Of a stretch of 64,000 nt of DNA, positions 24,615 through 33,651 are shown one piece after another. Origin of the DNA: Hungatella_A sp034142505 (GTDB lineage: Bacteria; Bacillota; Clostridia; Lachnospirales; Lachnospiraceae); assembly GCA_034142505.1 (NCBI GenBank), contig JAWZDV010000069.1:71491-135490 (forward strand), written 5' to 3'. Positions within the stretch are counted from its first letter, which is position 1. Each line of letters begins with the position of its first letter. The notes beneath the pieces are model-generated. The model was not told the origin of the DNA. It saw only the letters and a program-made list of their open reading frames with translations, and ran no database searches. A program made the position numbers and the translations under genes.

Positions 24615-25658
24615 ATGAGTGAAAAGAAACATCATGTAACATCTTTGTACGAAAGGATTCCTGCTGTGGCAGAACTGAACAAGGTTCCGGGCTTTGACCC
24701 GCGTAAGCTGCTGCGCCGTACTGTTTCAAGGACGGGTAATGAGGAGGTTTTAAAGCTGGACCTCCGCTATAAAAAGCTGTGGTTCAGGCTGGCCCACCCC
24801 CATGGGAGGCTGAAGCTCAACGCTCTCCGTATTACGGAACAGCTTGCAATCTTTGAAGCTGGAGTGTATTTAGACCGCAGTGATTCGGAACCCATAGGAA
24901 ACTTTACAGCCGCCTGTACCCGGGAGGAAATTTCAAACGGTCACTATGTAAAGGCGGCTCAGGAGGCAGCATTGGACGAGGCGCTGACAAACGCCGGTTT
25001 CGGCCTGCAGTTTTCTGATATCTGCGTTGGCAGAAATGGGGAACGGTATGGGAGCGAAATTCCTTTAGCTGATGTACAGACTGTCCGGAACGATAACAAT
25101 GTGGTTGAACCCGCCAAAATCCCAACACGGGCAGATTACAGGACAGTAACGCCGCAAACATCTTCCACAGAGGTGAAAAGGGTGACGGAATCGACTTCTA
25201 TCCCAGAGAAGGAAGAAAGGACAGTCACAATACTGGAGGCAGATAAAACCTTAACCAGTGAGGCTCGTTCCGATAACAGCGGGGAGATGGACCAGCTGCC
25301 AACAGAGCTGATGGAGGCTGTAACGGCTGAAAGCACAGTGAAAAGCCTGAAAACAGATACGTCTCTCCCAGAAAACAGGGCGGCTTTGGAACCGATGGCG
25401 CAGGAAACACCCCAGAGCCAGGTCAGCTATACGGCTGATATGCCTGTGGCGGAAATCATAAAGAGAATGACCTTTGAGGAAGCCCAGAATGTAACGGTCG
25501 ATGAAGGAACCTGCAGCGGCTGGACCATGGCCGAGGTAGCAGAGCGCCGGCCGCCGAGCCTGAAATGGTATGTTTACGGATATAAAAAGAACAACAATAT
25601 CCTCCGTGCGGCGGCCCAGATCATGTGGGATTCCTTAAACGGCCAAAAGGCTGGCTAA
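24615..25658 (+). CDS. possible single-strand annealing-type protein
   Basis: 347 residues from the ATG at 24615 (GAAGGGAG upstream). Residues about 35-145 contain a WFRLAHPHGRLKL strand region, an IFEAGVYLD segment and YVKAAQEAALDEALTNAGFG. This order resembles Rad52/Sak-type annealing proteins, where YVExAETxAIGRALxxAGFG is a hallmark, but the match is loose and the Glu-Thr/Arg residues differ. A long Thr/Ser/Glu-rich spacer (about 160-280) leads to a conserved-looking C-terminal domain (about 275-347) ending with YGYKKNNNILRAAAQIMW. Context beside a YqaJ exonuclease supports an annealing or ssDNA-handling role; this is inference. Confidence 0.5.
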   Translation: MSEKKHHVTSLYERIPAVAELNKVPGFDPRKLLRRTVSRTGNEEVLKLDLRYKKLWFRLAHPHGRLKLNALRITEQLAIFEAGVYLDRSDSEPIGNFTAACTREEISNGHYVKAAQEAALDEALTNAGFGLQFSDICVGRNGERYGSEIPLADVQTVRNDNNVVEPAKIPTRADYRTVTPQTSSTEVKRVTESTSIPEKEERTVTILEADKTLTSEARSDNSGEMDQLPTELMEAVTAESTVKSLKTDTSLPENRAALEPMAQETPQSQVSYTADMPVAEIIKRMTFEEAQNVTVDEGTCSGWTMAEVAERRPPSLKWYVYGYKKNNNILRAAAQIMWDSLNGQKAG

Positions 25659-25706
25659 AGAAACACGGAATAAGACACGCAGCCATGAAGAAGGGAGAAA
25701 CGGCAG

Positions 25707-27491
25707 ATGGACTCTTATCCCCAGGATTTCCCATATGGAATATTGGATGTGGCGGAGCTGCTTCATTTGCAGAGACGCCGGCCTGGTCCAAACAGCATTT
25801 ATACAGACTGCCCATTCTGCGGAGACCGGCGGGGTAAAATGAACCTGAACTATGTCAAGAATGTGTGGCGCTGTAATTATTGCGGAGAGCAGGGGGGAAT
25901 GTTAAGTCTGTATGCAAGGCTGAACCATATTACTAACTCGGAGGCGAACAGAGAAATACGCGAGGCGCTCCGAATAGAGAATACCGTGTACAGCAGCTCG
26001 CCGGCAATAAATGCCAGAGGGCGTGCCGCTGATTCTGATTCGGGAGAACCTACACCCGTTGCTTTACCGGAAAACGCTATGGTACAAGCCGGCAGGAGAT
26101 TAGAAGAAACACCACAATCCCCCCGCGCCAGTATACAGGAGATACATCAGACTCTTTCGCTGCTTTTTGGTATGTTGACATTGAGAACACCGCACAGATT
26201 GCATTTGCGCTCTGATAAGCGCGGCCTGACGGATGAACAAATTGACATTTTGGGGTTTAAAAGCACACCTCCGCCCTCTCAATGCCGCTCTCTTACTGAT
26301 CGGATAATTCAGCAGGGCTGTACGGTACAGGGCGTTCCAGGTTTTTATCTGGACGAAGACAACCGATGGACGGTAAAGTTTAACCGCAGGTCATCAGGTA
26401 TTCTGATCCCGGCGGTTGGCATAGACGGTTTCATCCGCGGCGCCCAGATATTGCTGGATATCCCAATGAAAGATAAGAACGATCCGCCGGATAAGGCGGG
26501 GACGAAATATATCTGGCTTTCATCTTCTAACAAAAATATGGGAGTCACATCGGGAAGTCCCGTTCATTTTATTGGGAATCCATGTGCGCGCACCGTCTAT
26601 ATTACGGAAGGACTGCTGAAAGCAGATATAGCCCATATGCTGATGGACCGCTCCTTTGTGGCTGTTGCCGGAGCCAATAATGTTGGGCCGCTGGACCCTT
26701 TGTTTGCAGCGCTGGCCCGGAATGGAACGGAGCTGATTGTCGAGGCAAATGATATGGATAAGTTTAATAACAATATGACATCTAAGGGAGCATCCAAAAT
26801 ATATCTGATGGCAAGGAGATATGGAATGGATTGCCGGCCGCTGACATGGAATCCTAATTATAAAGGAATCGACGACTGGCAGCTTGCGCTCCGAAGGAAG
26901 GAAAAACTGGTACAAGAAAATCCTAAATCGAGCTTTAAAGCGAGTTATCTTTTTGGCAAATGCAGTTTTGAAGCTATTGGCAGTTATATAGCTGATTGGC
27001 AGACGGATCAGAAAAAAGGAATCAGTCTGCAGGAATATTTAGGGCTGGCAAAAGCAGAATACGAGCTGTATACCCGGAACGAAGCATCGGAATTGGAATG
27101 TCTTTTAAATTCCCAGCGGCACTGTTGGAAGTTCCGTATTTATCAGTTAGATTTTGACGGGGAGCAAAAGACCATTCCCTTTGCTTTTATGGGAATTGAA
27201 GCGCTGTACAAAGCAAACTATACGCAGCCGCCTGCGGTGGAATACCGGCTGATGTGCGAGGATACGCTGATTTGTCCTGCGGATATGCTGGAAGAGCAGG
27301 TTTTGGATTACATTTTCAGCCGTTATAGCGGAAAATTGCCGGAACATTATCACGGGCGCAGTCTGGCGCCGTCCGATGTGGTGGAGTTATATGATCAGGG
27401 TAAGAGGAGTTATTTTTATCGGGATAAAGGAAATTTTGTTCCGGTAAACTTTTCACCTTTTTTTGCAAAGCCTATGAAGGAAATGAACTAA
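25707..27491 (+). CDS. DNA primase-like protein (CHC2 zinc finger and Toprim)
   Basis: 594 residues. Residues about 5-85 are a CHC2-type zinc-binding domain (CPFCGDRRGK...CNYCGEQGG). A catalytic core follows at about 150-410, with a Toprim-like strand TVYITEGLLKADI (acidic residue near 300) and VEANDMDKF, where the acidic pair would bind Mg2+. The C-terminal 180 residues are unrecognised. It should make RNA primers or act as a plasmid-type primase for the element. GGGAGA precedes the ATG. Unlike chromosomal DnaG there is no clear DnaB-binding domain. Confidence 0.8.
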   Translation: MDSYPQDFPYGILDVAELLHLQRRRPGPNSIYTDCPFCGDRRGKMNLNYVKNVWRCNYCGEQGGMLSLYARLNHITNSEANREIREALRIENTVYSSSPAINARGRAADSDSGEPTPVALPENAMVQAGRRLEETPQSPRASIQEIHQTLSLLFGMLTLRTPHRLHLRSDKRGLTDEQIDILGFKSTPPPSQCRSLTDRIIQQGCTVQGVPGFYLDEDNRWTVKFNRRSSGILIPAVGIDGFIRGAQILLDIPMKDKNDPPDKAGTKYIWLSSSNKNMGVTSGSPVHFIGNPCARTVYITEGLLKADIAHMLMDRSFVAVAGANNVGPLDPLFAALARNGTELIVEANDMDKFNNNMTSKGASKIYLMARRYGMDCRPLTWNPNYKGIDDWQLALRRKEKLVQENPKSSFKASYLFGKCSFEAIGSYIADWQTDQKKGISLQEYLGLAKAEYELYTRNEASELECLLNSQRHCWKFRIYQLDFDGEQKTIPFAFMGIEALYKANYTQPPAVEYRLMCEDTLICPADMLEEQVLDYIFSRYSGKLPEHYHGRSLAPSDVVELYDQGKRSYFYRDKGNFVPVNFSPFFAKPMKEMN

Positions 27492-27540
27492 TCCCGGCAT
27501 AAGGGATTGAGAAGCAAACAGATTAAAGTTTAAAGGTAAA

Positions 27541-27583
27541 ACAAAGGCGTGGAGCAGGTTAAAACCGATCTCCACGCTTTTGT
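27541..27583 (+). terminator. terminator between primase and DUF5688 genes
   Basis: AAAGGCGTGGAG (27543-27554) pairs with CTCCACGCTTTTGT (27570-27583). It would reduce transcription into the downstream DUF5688-pcfK-pcfJ part of the operon. Confidence 0.65.
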
Positions 27584-27599
27584 TATCAGGAGGGAAGAA

Positions 27600-28532
27600 A
27601 TGTTAAAAATTGATTTTATTTACGAAGTAACTGACAGAATCCGAAACAAGATGGTCGGCACATGTGAGGTGCTGATTAAAAGAATTACCCACAATAACGG
27701 GCAGCAGCTGACGGGTATATTGTTTAAGAAACATGGCAAAGAATCACCGCTAATCTATCTTGATAAATATTACGATCAATATGTGGATGGCCGAATGAGT
27801 ATGGTTGAAATCGTCGATGAAATTATGAGGATACAAGGTGAAGGAGGGGTACAGGAATTGATAGATATTGGCGGTTTGGCCGATTACGAGGCTGTACAAT
27901 CAAAAATCAGGCTGAAGCTGGTAAATTATGAGGCAAATAAAGCCCGTCTGGAAGGAATGCCCCATGTTCCGTTTCTTGATCTGGCAATCATGTTCTATGT
28001 TGAGATTGACAGCAACAGCCAGAGAATACTTACCGCTGCTGTGGAGCATCATCACCTGGAAATGTGGGGTATTGGGAAAGAACGTATTTATAATGACGCT
28101 CTTTACAATATGCGCGCCTGCTGTCCGGTTAGGATAAAATCTGTCATGAGTGTCATAAAGGAGGTGGAGGAAGAAAACGATGGAAACCTGGATCTGATAA
28201 TATCAGAGGAAGATATTTCCCATGAGCAGGGTTTTTGGATTATGACAACAAAATTAGGGATACAGGGAGCTTCCACTCTTGTACATGGAGATGGTTTGAA
28301 AAAGTTTGCCCAGATCAATAGAGATAATATTGTAATACTTCCTTCGAGCATCCATGAGGTGATGTTGATTCCCCAAATGTTGGCAAATGGGAATTACGAA
28401 TACCTCTCACATATGGTAGAAGAGGTTAATAGAGACGAGGTTTTAAGGGAGGACCGGTTATCAAACAGCATTTATCTTTATAACAGAAATGAGGATTCTA
28501 TCACCATTGCATACAGGGGTCCGGAATTATGA
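27600..28532 (+). CDS. DUF5688-family protein
   Basis: 310 residues from the ATG at 27600 (AGGAGGGAAGAA upstream; the GTG at 27549 lies in the terminator hairpin). The pattern DKYYDQYVDGRMSMVEIVDE, a central VPFLDLAIMFYVEI strand, and late GASTLVHGDGLKKFA and ILPSSIHEVMLIP segments are typical of DUF5688, which is widespread on Lachnospiraceae and Ruminococcaceae mobile elements. Function unknown; no catalytic residues are recognised. Confidence 0.75.
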   Translation: MLKIDFIYEVTDRIRNKMVGTCEVLIKRITHNNGQQLTGILFKKHGKESPLIYLDKYYDQYVDGRMSMVEIVDEIMRIQGEGGVQELIDIGGLADYEAVQSKIRLKLVNYEANKARLEGMPHVPFLDLAIMFYVEIDSNSQRILTAAVEHHHLEMWGIGKERIYNDALYNMRACCPVRIKSVMSVIKEVEEENDGNLDLIISEEDISHEQGFWIMTTKLGIQGASTLVHGDGLKKFAQINRDNIVILPSSIHEVMLIPQMLANGNYEYLSHMVEEVNRDEVLREDRLSNSIYLYNRNEDSITIAYRGPEL

Positions 28533-28585
28533 GGTTGAGAGATACAATTTAACAATTACAGCAAATAGAAAAGGAGAATTTACTG

Positions 28586-29371
28586 ATGCAGGATTCTTTA
28601 AATATTCATGTGTTGCAGCGTGATGAAACAGGAGTTTTGAATCCGGTGGATACCGCTGCGGAGGAACTGATGCTGCCCTCTGATCTGGAGGACAGCCGGG
28701 CTGAGACAAAGGAAAAGGACGAGGATGAAATACAGGAAGAGGATGAAAAACGCATGGAGCATGAAGCTTCCGAAGCTAGACGTAAAGAAAAATGGGAGGC
28801 AAGGCAGCAGGCAAAAAAGAAAGCAGAGCAGGAACAGCAGGACAGATTAAAAACCATGGACAACGATGAGGTCATGGCCGCTTCTATGAAGCGTGTCAGC
28901 GCCGATACGGAGCGGCTGACACGGCGGAATATGAAGGAGTGTGTGTCGGAGCATATACAGACTCTGTGCCTGGAAAGCCCGGATTTTGCCCGGTTGGTTA
29001 TGCACCCTAGGAAAAATATGATTCACTGCTTCAGATACATTTACCGCAGAGCCAAAGATTTTATTGAGCAGGAAATGAAGAATAACAATGTCGAACTAAC
29101 AACAGGATTATATGGTGAGGATGTGCCGGACGACCTCTGTTATCAGTGGGCCGAGGATTATTTCAGAGATTTGGACGCGGAAGAAGATAAGGAGAAGGAG
29201 GAGAAATTTGTTTCCAGGCAGTACCACGCAAAAACAGCCGGTAAGCCTCAGAAAGCAGTCAGGAAAAAAACGGAGAAAAAACAGGAGCCGGAGAAACAGG
29301 AGGTCTCGGCCGATGAAGGCGTTACAGGTCAGCTCATGTTAGATTTTATAACGGAGGTGAAGGCAGGATGA
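28586..29371 (+). CDS. pcfK: PcfK-like protein
   Basis: 261 residues. The first 100 form a highly charged, probably coiled-coil region (KEKDEDEIQEEDEKRMEHEA). Residues about 115-195 carry the PcfK-like domain (HIQTLCLESPDFARLVMHPR, then FRYIYRRAKDF and the acidic WAEDYFRDLD). The C-terminus is Lys/Glu-rich and ends with QLMLDF near the end, a possible sliding-clamp-binding motif. PcfK and PcfJ are neighbours on the conjugative plasmid pCF10 and on many Firmicute elements. The gene overlaps pcfJ by 4 bp. AAAGGAG precedes the ATG. Confidence 0.8.
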   Translation: MQDSLNIHVLQRDETGVLNPVDTAAEELMLPSDLEDSRAETKEKDEDEIQEEDEKRMEHEASEARRKEKWEARQQAKKKAEQEQQDRLKTMDNDEVMAASMKRVSADTERLTRRNMKECVSEHIQTLCLESPDFARLVMHPRKNMIHCFRYIYRRAKDFIEQEMKNNNVELTTGLYGEDVPDDLCYQWAEDYFRDLDAEEDKEKEEKFVSRQYHAKTAGKPQKAVRKKTEKKQEPEKQEVSADEGVTGQLMLDFITEVKAG

Positions 29372-31380
29372 AGTTGAATAAAAAGGTATGCCGGAAATTT
29401 GCAGAACCAAAATGGAGTATGGATTTGAACCATGGTCTGTTCTGTGCGGAGCAGATTCAATACATTGTGAAGTCAGAGGTAAGGAATGTGGATCACCAGA
29501 GGGTTCTTATTTTGCATATCTATGACAGGAAAAAGGTGGCGGCAGGAGAAACACGTCCCTTGTGGACCATGTTTCAGAGCCGTAAACAGTATTTCACTCT
29601 TGCCCGCCGTGATGATGGCTCAACCTTCTGGAGAAGCGCAGCTTTTGACAATTTAGACAGGTACTATTTATTCAAAAATAAATGCGCGTTCTATTCCATG
29701 AATGATGAAAAGAGAGTCATGCAATTCTGCAAAACGGATCAGAAAGACGGCTTTTCCTGCCTGAACTCCCTGCAGTCCAGAATGATGTATCAAAGTATGC
29801 TGCAAAAGAGGCATAAAATGCAGAGGAAAATTATTGAAAAAATGAAAACAGTTCCTGGGCTTCCCAGAGGGATAAAGGGCTGGATAGACCGGGAAATTGT
29901 GCCGGCCTACATATTTTACACGTATTCTAAGGACAGAAAGGAAATGGACGGATACTGTACTGCCTGCAAACAAGCGGTAAAAGTGTCAGGAATAAAACAT
30001 AATGCGGAAGGAAGCTGCCCGCATTGCAATAAGGCTGTGACTTACAAAAGCCGCGGACGGCGCGGAACAGTCATAGACAGGGAAACCGTACAGGTCTTAC
30101 AGAAGATATCAGAGAAAGAGCTGGTGGTCCGTTTTGTTAAAGTATACCGTAAATATCCAAATGCCGATGTGCCAGAGGATAGTCTCTATGAAAGCGCCAG
30201 AATATTCATAAATTCGGATCGTGAAGGACGTAGAAAGTCGGAGCATTTTTATCATCAATTTAGCTGTCAGGATATTACTCCATGGAAAAAGGGGAACCGT
30301 CCTGTGTTCAGCAAATGGCAATATAATTTTAACGCGGATCATAACGGCTATCTGTACGACAGGAATCTGGAATTAGTTCTGGAGAACACACCCTGGAGGT
30401 ATTCCCAGCTGGAGCGTTACTATCAGGCAAACAGGACGCCATTTTATGTGATAAATTACCTGCAAAGATACCTGGATTATCCGATGCTGGAATATATGGT
30501 GAAGCTGGGCTTGTACAGATTAGCGGCAGATATTGTGAATCCAGATTATTACTGCTATGCGTTGAGTCAGACAATTAATGAAAAGGGTAAAAATATCCAA
30601 GAGGTACTGGGCCTGAATAAAAGCCATCTGCCGATGCTTCAGGAGATTAATCCTGGCAGCAAGCAGCTGACACTCATCAAAAAGTATTTAAAGAACCACA
30701 TTCATTTAGATGTAACACTTTTTAACTGGTGTGCGAGAAATGGGGTCAGCCGGCTGGAAAACCTGACGGTTCCATTACAGTACATGACAGCCTATAAATT
30801 AATCCGATATGCAGATGAACAGTTTGAGATATATAAAACAAAAAGCTGGGCCACAGCTGGATATCGTGATATGGAATCACTTTTAAACAGCTACAGAGAC
30901 TATCTTTCCATGTGTGAGGCACTGGAATATGATTTAAGCAACAGCTTTGTCCTCTATCCGGCTAATCTTCCGAAAGCACATGATAAGGTCAATGATTTAT
31001 CAGATAAGGAGCAGGCTAAGGTGTATGAGGGACAGATCCGGAAGCTGTATGAAAAACTGAACAGCCAGTATGCCTTCTCGAAGTACGGATATTTTATAAC
31101 TCTCCCGCGCACAGTAAAAGAAATTATTGAGGAGGGACACAAACTCCGTCATTGTATTGGAACATATGTCAAAATGGTTGTTAAAAGACAATGCCTGGTG
31201 TTCTTTGTACGAAAAGTCAATGAACCGGAGAAGCCTCTTTGTACGGTTGAATTGAATGGAGCGGAAATCGGTCAGACGAGCATGTTTGCCAACCGAGCAC
31301 CAACTCCTCCCATTAAAGTATTTCTGAAGGAATGGGAGCAGGAAATTTTGCAGGCGCCGGTTCTGCAGTCCGCAGCTTGA
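29368..31380 (+). CDS. pcfJ: PcfJ-like protein
   Basis: 670 residues. A zinc ribbon lies at about 195-225 (GYCTACKQAV...CPHCNKAV). The C-terminal PcfJ domain has the family signature PRTVKEIIEEGHKLRHCIGT, followed by CLVFFVRK and TVELNGAEIGQ with an N near 655 (FANRAP). PcfJ is a plasmid/ICE protein of unknown biochemical role, often next to DNA-transfer and replication genes. The start overlaps the end of pcfK (ATGA). It is the last gene of the 21-31 kb operon. Confidence 0.85.
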   Translation: MKLNKKVCRKFAEPKWSMDLNHGLFCAEQIQYIVKSEVRNVDHQRVLILHIYDRKKVAAGETRPLWTMFQSRKQYFTLARRDDGSTFWRSAAFDNLDRYYLFKNKCAFYSMNDEKRVMQFCKTDQKDGFSCLNSLQSRMMYQSMLQKRHKMQRKIIEKMKTVPGLPRGIKGWIDREIVPAYIFYTYSKDRKEMDGYCTACKQAVKVSGIKHNAEGSCPHCNKAVTYKSRGRRGTVIDRETVQVLQKISEKELVVRFVKVYRKYPNADVPEDSLYESARIFINSDREGRRKSEHFYHQFSCQDITPWKKGNRPVFSKWQYNFNADHNGYLYDRNLELVLENTPWRYSQLERYYQANRTPFYVINYLQRYLDYPMLEYMVKLGLYRLAADIVNPDYYCYALSQTINEKGKNIQEVLGLNKSHLPMLQEINPGSKQLTLIKKYLKNHIHLDVTLFNWCARNGVSRLENLTVPLQYMTAYKLIRYADEQFEIYKTKSWATAGYRDMESLLNSYRDYLSMCEALEYDLSNSFVLYPANLPKAHDKVNDLSDKEQAKVYEGQIRKLYEKLNSQYAFSKYGYFITLPRTVKEIIEEGHKLRHCIGTYVKMVVKRQCLVFFVRKVNEPEKPLCTVELNGAEIGQTSMFANRAPTPPIKVFLKEWEQEILQAPVLQSAA

Positions 31381-31386
31381 GCAAGG

Positions 31387-31416
31387 GGGAAAAGGCGTTT
31401 ATACCTTTTCCCTTTT
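31387..31416. terminator. terminator between pcfJ and the GGDEF gene
   Basis: GGGAAAAGG (31387-31395) pairs with CCTTTTCCC (31404-31412), followed by TTTT. It lies across the converging gene ends and works best for pcfJ. Confidence 0.8.
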
Positions 31417-33234
31417 CTGTTTTTCCGAATAAAGCATGTAGCGCTTACCTCCGTTGTGCTTTGCATGATAGAGAGCCTGGTCCGCCAGTTTTATTAATTC
31501 TGTCAAGCTGTCAGCGTCTGATGGATAGAAGGCGATACCTATACTCACAGCCAGTCCGCATTTCTTTTCCTCCATCTCCAGCCGCTGTGCCATTATATCA
31601 ATAAGCTGCCGCGCCTTTCGAGCCGCATCTTCTGGTAGCGCTATTTCATTTGAAAAGACAATAAATTCATCACCGCCGAGGCGTGCCACAAAACTATTGC
31701 TGCCAAAGATTTCAATAAGGCAGTGTGCAAATTTCTGCAACACACGGTCACCTTCCGGATGACCGAGCGTATCATTGACTTGTTTGAATCTATCTAAGTC
31801 AAGCATTATCAACGCGCCGGATCTATTTTCCTTGTGGAGCAACGCCGAAAGTATTTTCTCAACGGCCAGCCTGTTTTTCACACCAGTTAGAGGGTCAATC
31901 ATTGCCTCCTGTTCGGCATTCATTAGCAATTTTTTCTGTTCGCTGATGTCGAAAAAGGCACACAGCACTGTTTGAGAAGTATTAGAGCAATCAAAATTTC
32001 CATAAACCCACTTTGTCTGCCCATTAGCGTCCAGCACCCGAAACTCATGTTCGGATAATCCGACAGGAAGCGAGGCAATAGAGTCACGGTCCTGTGGGTG
32101 GATGATAGGAAGTAGAAAGCTGCCGATTCGTTTGTTATATTCTTGTGGTGAATAAGCGAGGAAATTATAAAAAGCGTCATTTGCACTCAAAATGGAATAG
32201 TCGCGGTTATTCTTGAACTGTACCACTGAGCTGGGCACGGTCCGGTATATAGACTGAATATTCTCATAGGATTTCTGGAGTGTCCTGTGGTTCTGATGTT
32301 TCAAATAAAAAAGGAGTGAAGCAACAACTGAAAATGAAAGTATTATAACAGCGCTGTAAAAACTCGTACTTCTTATGATGGACTGTGCTTTTGCATCAAT
32401 GACGTTGGAGGGGATTACCAGAGCCAGGTTCCAGTCATTGATCCCCACTGGAATAAACTTCATTATGCGCTCCTGCCCGTCCCGATTATAAATGATACTG
32501 CCGCCAGTGCCAGATTTCATATTGCGGAGCATGACTTTTACATCGTCCGATGTCAAGGTGCTGGAAGTGTTTTCTGCAATATCATTAAGCGTCTTATAGT
32601 TTGATGCTATGGGGTCGGTTAGTGCCCGAAAAATTATGCTTCCGTTTGATTTTATGACATAGTTATATCCTTTTCCATCAAAAGCGCCAACTGTAAACAA
32701 TTCGGATAAATTTTCCATAGAATAGCGCCCGAGCAATACGCCTTCTGGCTGTCCATTGTCAGTGATGGGTACGGAAATAACAAGTTTTTCACTTTTTCCA
32801 TCGACTTCCGGCAGCCACATGACGGAGGAGCTGCCGTTCATTGCACTTTGAAAATAAGGCTCCTGGGAGATATCGGGTGTTTCCGGATAGTCGGGCACAT
32901 AAAGCCTTCCCTCTTTATCAGCCGCTGCCATCCATTTAAAACGGGTTATATCAATCCACTGGCTCAATATCCTCAAAGTCTGTGGAGATGATAGCGGCAC
33001 ATCAAGTTCACTGATAGAAGCTGCCAGCCCTTCCAAATAGGTTTGATCGCTTTTTATACGTTCACAAATGAGCCGGGCATTTTGTTTGGTTAATTCCTCC
33101 ATATAGGCATCGGTTTCTTCTTGCAGAGCTTTATGGACAGAATTACTATAAACGAGAGTTGTTATGATAATTACCGCCAGTACCAAAAAAAGTGAAACGC
33201 TAATGGCGAATAATGGCTTTTTATAAAATCGCAT
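31399..33234 (-). CDS. membrane-bound diguanylate cyclase (Cache-PAS-GGDEF)
   Basis: 611 residues. Membrane segment about 10-32, an extracellular dCache sensor about 35-280 (WMAAADKEGRLYVPDYP, VISVPITDNGQPEGVLLGRY), second membrane segment about 290-312, a PAS domain about 330-425, and a GGDEF domain about 445-605 with DRFKQVNDTLGH and the active-site LGGDEF. It makes c-di-GMP in response to an outside ligand. The residues five before the active loop (NSFV) do not form the RxxD inhibitory site, so product inhibition may be absent. AGGAG precedes the ATG. It converges on pcfJ. Confidence 0.92.
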   Translation of the reverse strand: MRFYKKPLFAISVSLFLVLAVIIITTLVYSNSVHKALQEETDAYMEELTKQNARLICERIKSDQTYLEGLAASISELDVPLSSPQTLRILSQWIDITRFKWMAAADKEGRLYVPDYPETPDISQEPYFQSAMNGSSSVMWLPEVDGKSEKLVISVPITDNGQPEGVLLGRYSMENLSELFTVGAFDGKGYNYVIKSNGSIIFRALTDPIASNYKTLNDIAENTSSTLTSDDVKVMLRNMKSGTGGSIIYNRDGQERIMKFIPVGINDWNLALVIPSNVIDAKAQSIIRSTSFYSAVIILSFSVVASLLFYLKHQNHRTLQKSYENIQSIYRTVPSSVVQFKNNRDYSILSANDAFYNFLAYSPQEYNKRIGSFLLPIIHPQDRDSIASLPVGLSEHEFRVLDANGQTKWVYGNFDCSNTSQTVLCAFFDISEQKKLLMNAEQEAMIDPLTGVKNRLAVEKILSALLHKENRSGALIMLDLDRFKQVNDTLGHPEGDRVLQKFAHCLIEIFGSNSFVARLGGDEFIVFSNEIALPEDAARKARQLIDIMAQRLEMEEKKCGLAVSIGIAFYPSDADSLTELIKLADQALYHAKHNGGKRYMLYSEKQKREKV

Positions 33235-33389
33235 TGTAGTCTCCTGTCCAATGTGTCAGTAAATACTGACATTATATAATGGCACAACCTACCTGGTCAA
33301 TGTGTTTTATGGAATCAGGGATTCTGTCTTTTTAATAAGTTTCTTAGAATAGCAAGTATTAAATATTTGTTAAAATTGAATCATCCCTG

Positions 33390-33418
33390 TTGACAGGAGA
33401 TGCCCTCGCTCATATAAT
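33390..33418 (+). promoter_or_regulatory. sigma-A promoter of leader peptide 3 / P-ATPase operon
   Basis: TTGACA (33390-33395) and TATAAT (33413-33418) are 17 bp apart. The spacer GGAGATGCCCTCGCTCA is nearly the same as that of the uppP promoter (43915-43943), so the two control regions are duplicates. Confidence 0.9.
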
Positions 33419-33470
33419 GCCAATAAAACACATAAACATATTTTTATTTCAGAAAGGAACTTAAATCTAT

Positions 33471-33542
33471 ATGGACGACGCCGATAGCGACGCTGCCCGA
33501 AGTTATAGTAATATAAACAATCGAATAAGCTTCAGTACATAA
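33471..33542 (+). CDS. leader peptide 3 (MDxAxxDAA type) ahead of the P-ATPase
   Basis: 23 residues: MDDADSDAARSYSNINNRIS, then FST and stop. AAAGGA lies about 10 nt upstream. Asp occupies positions 2, 3, 5 and 7. It shares the GACGCTGCCC core. The stop lies 2 nt before the 5' arm of the terminator, so a ribosome reaching the stop would cover the stem. The 34-bp start region is identical to that of leader 5 over MDDADSDAA. Confidence 0.7.
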   Translation: MDDADSDAARSYSNINNRISFST

Positions 33543-33544
33543 AA

Positions 33545-33589
33545 GGCATAACCTGCGTTGTTTTATAAAAGCGCGGGCTATGTCTTTTT
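33545..33589 (+). terminator. attenuator terminator before the P-ATPase
   Basis: GGCATAACCTGCG (33545-33557) pairs with CGCGGGCTATGTC (33572-33584, with G-U pairs), followed by five T. The stem sequence is closely related to the one before uppP. Confidence 0.85.
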
Positions 33590-33651
33590 GTCTTCTGACT
33601 TAGAATAAATAACTAATAATATCTCAAAAAGAAAGGAGTGGTCTTTCCTAT

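Noticed and set aside
33419..33470. yybP-ykoY Mn2+ riboswitch before the P-ATPase
   Set aside because: UTR too short and no matching sequence; the leader peptide explains the control region.
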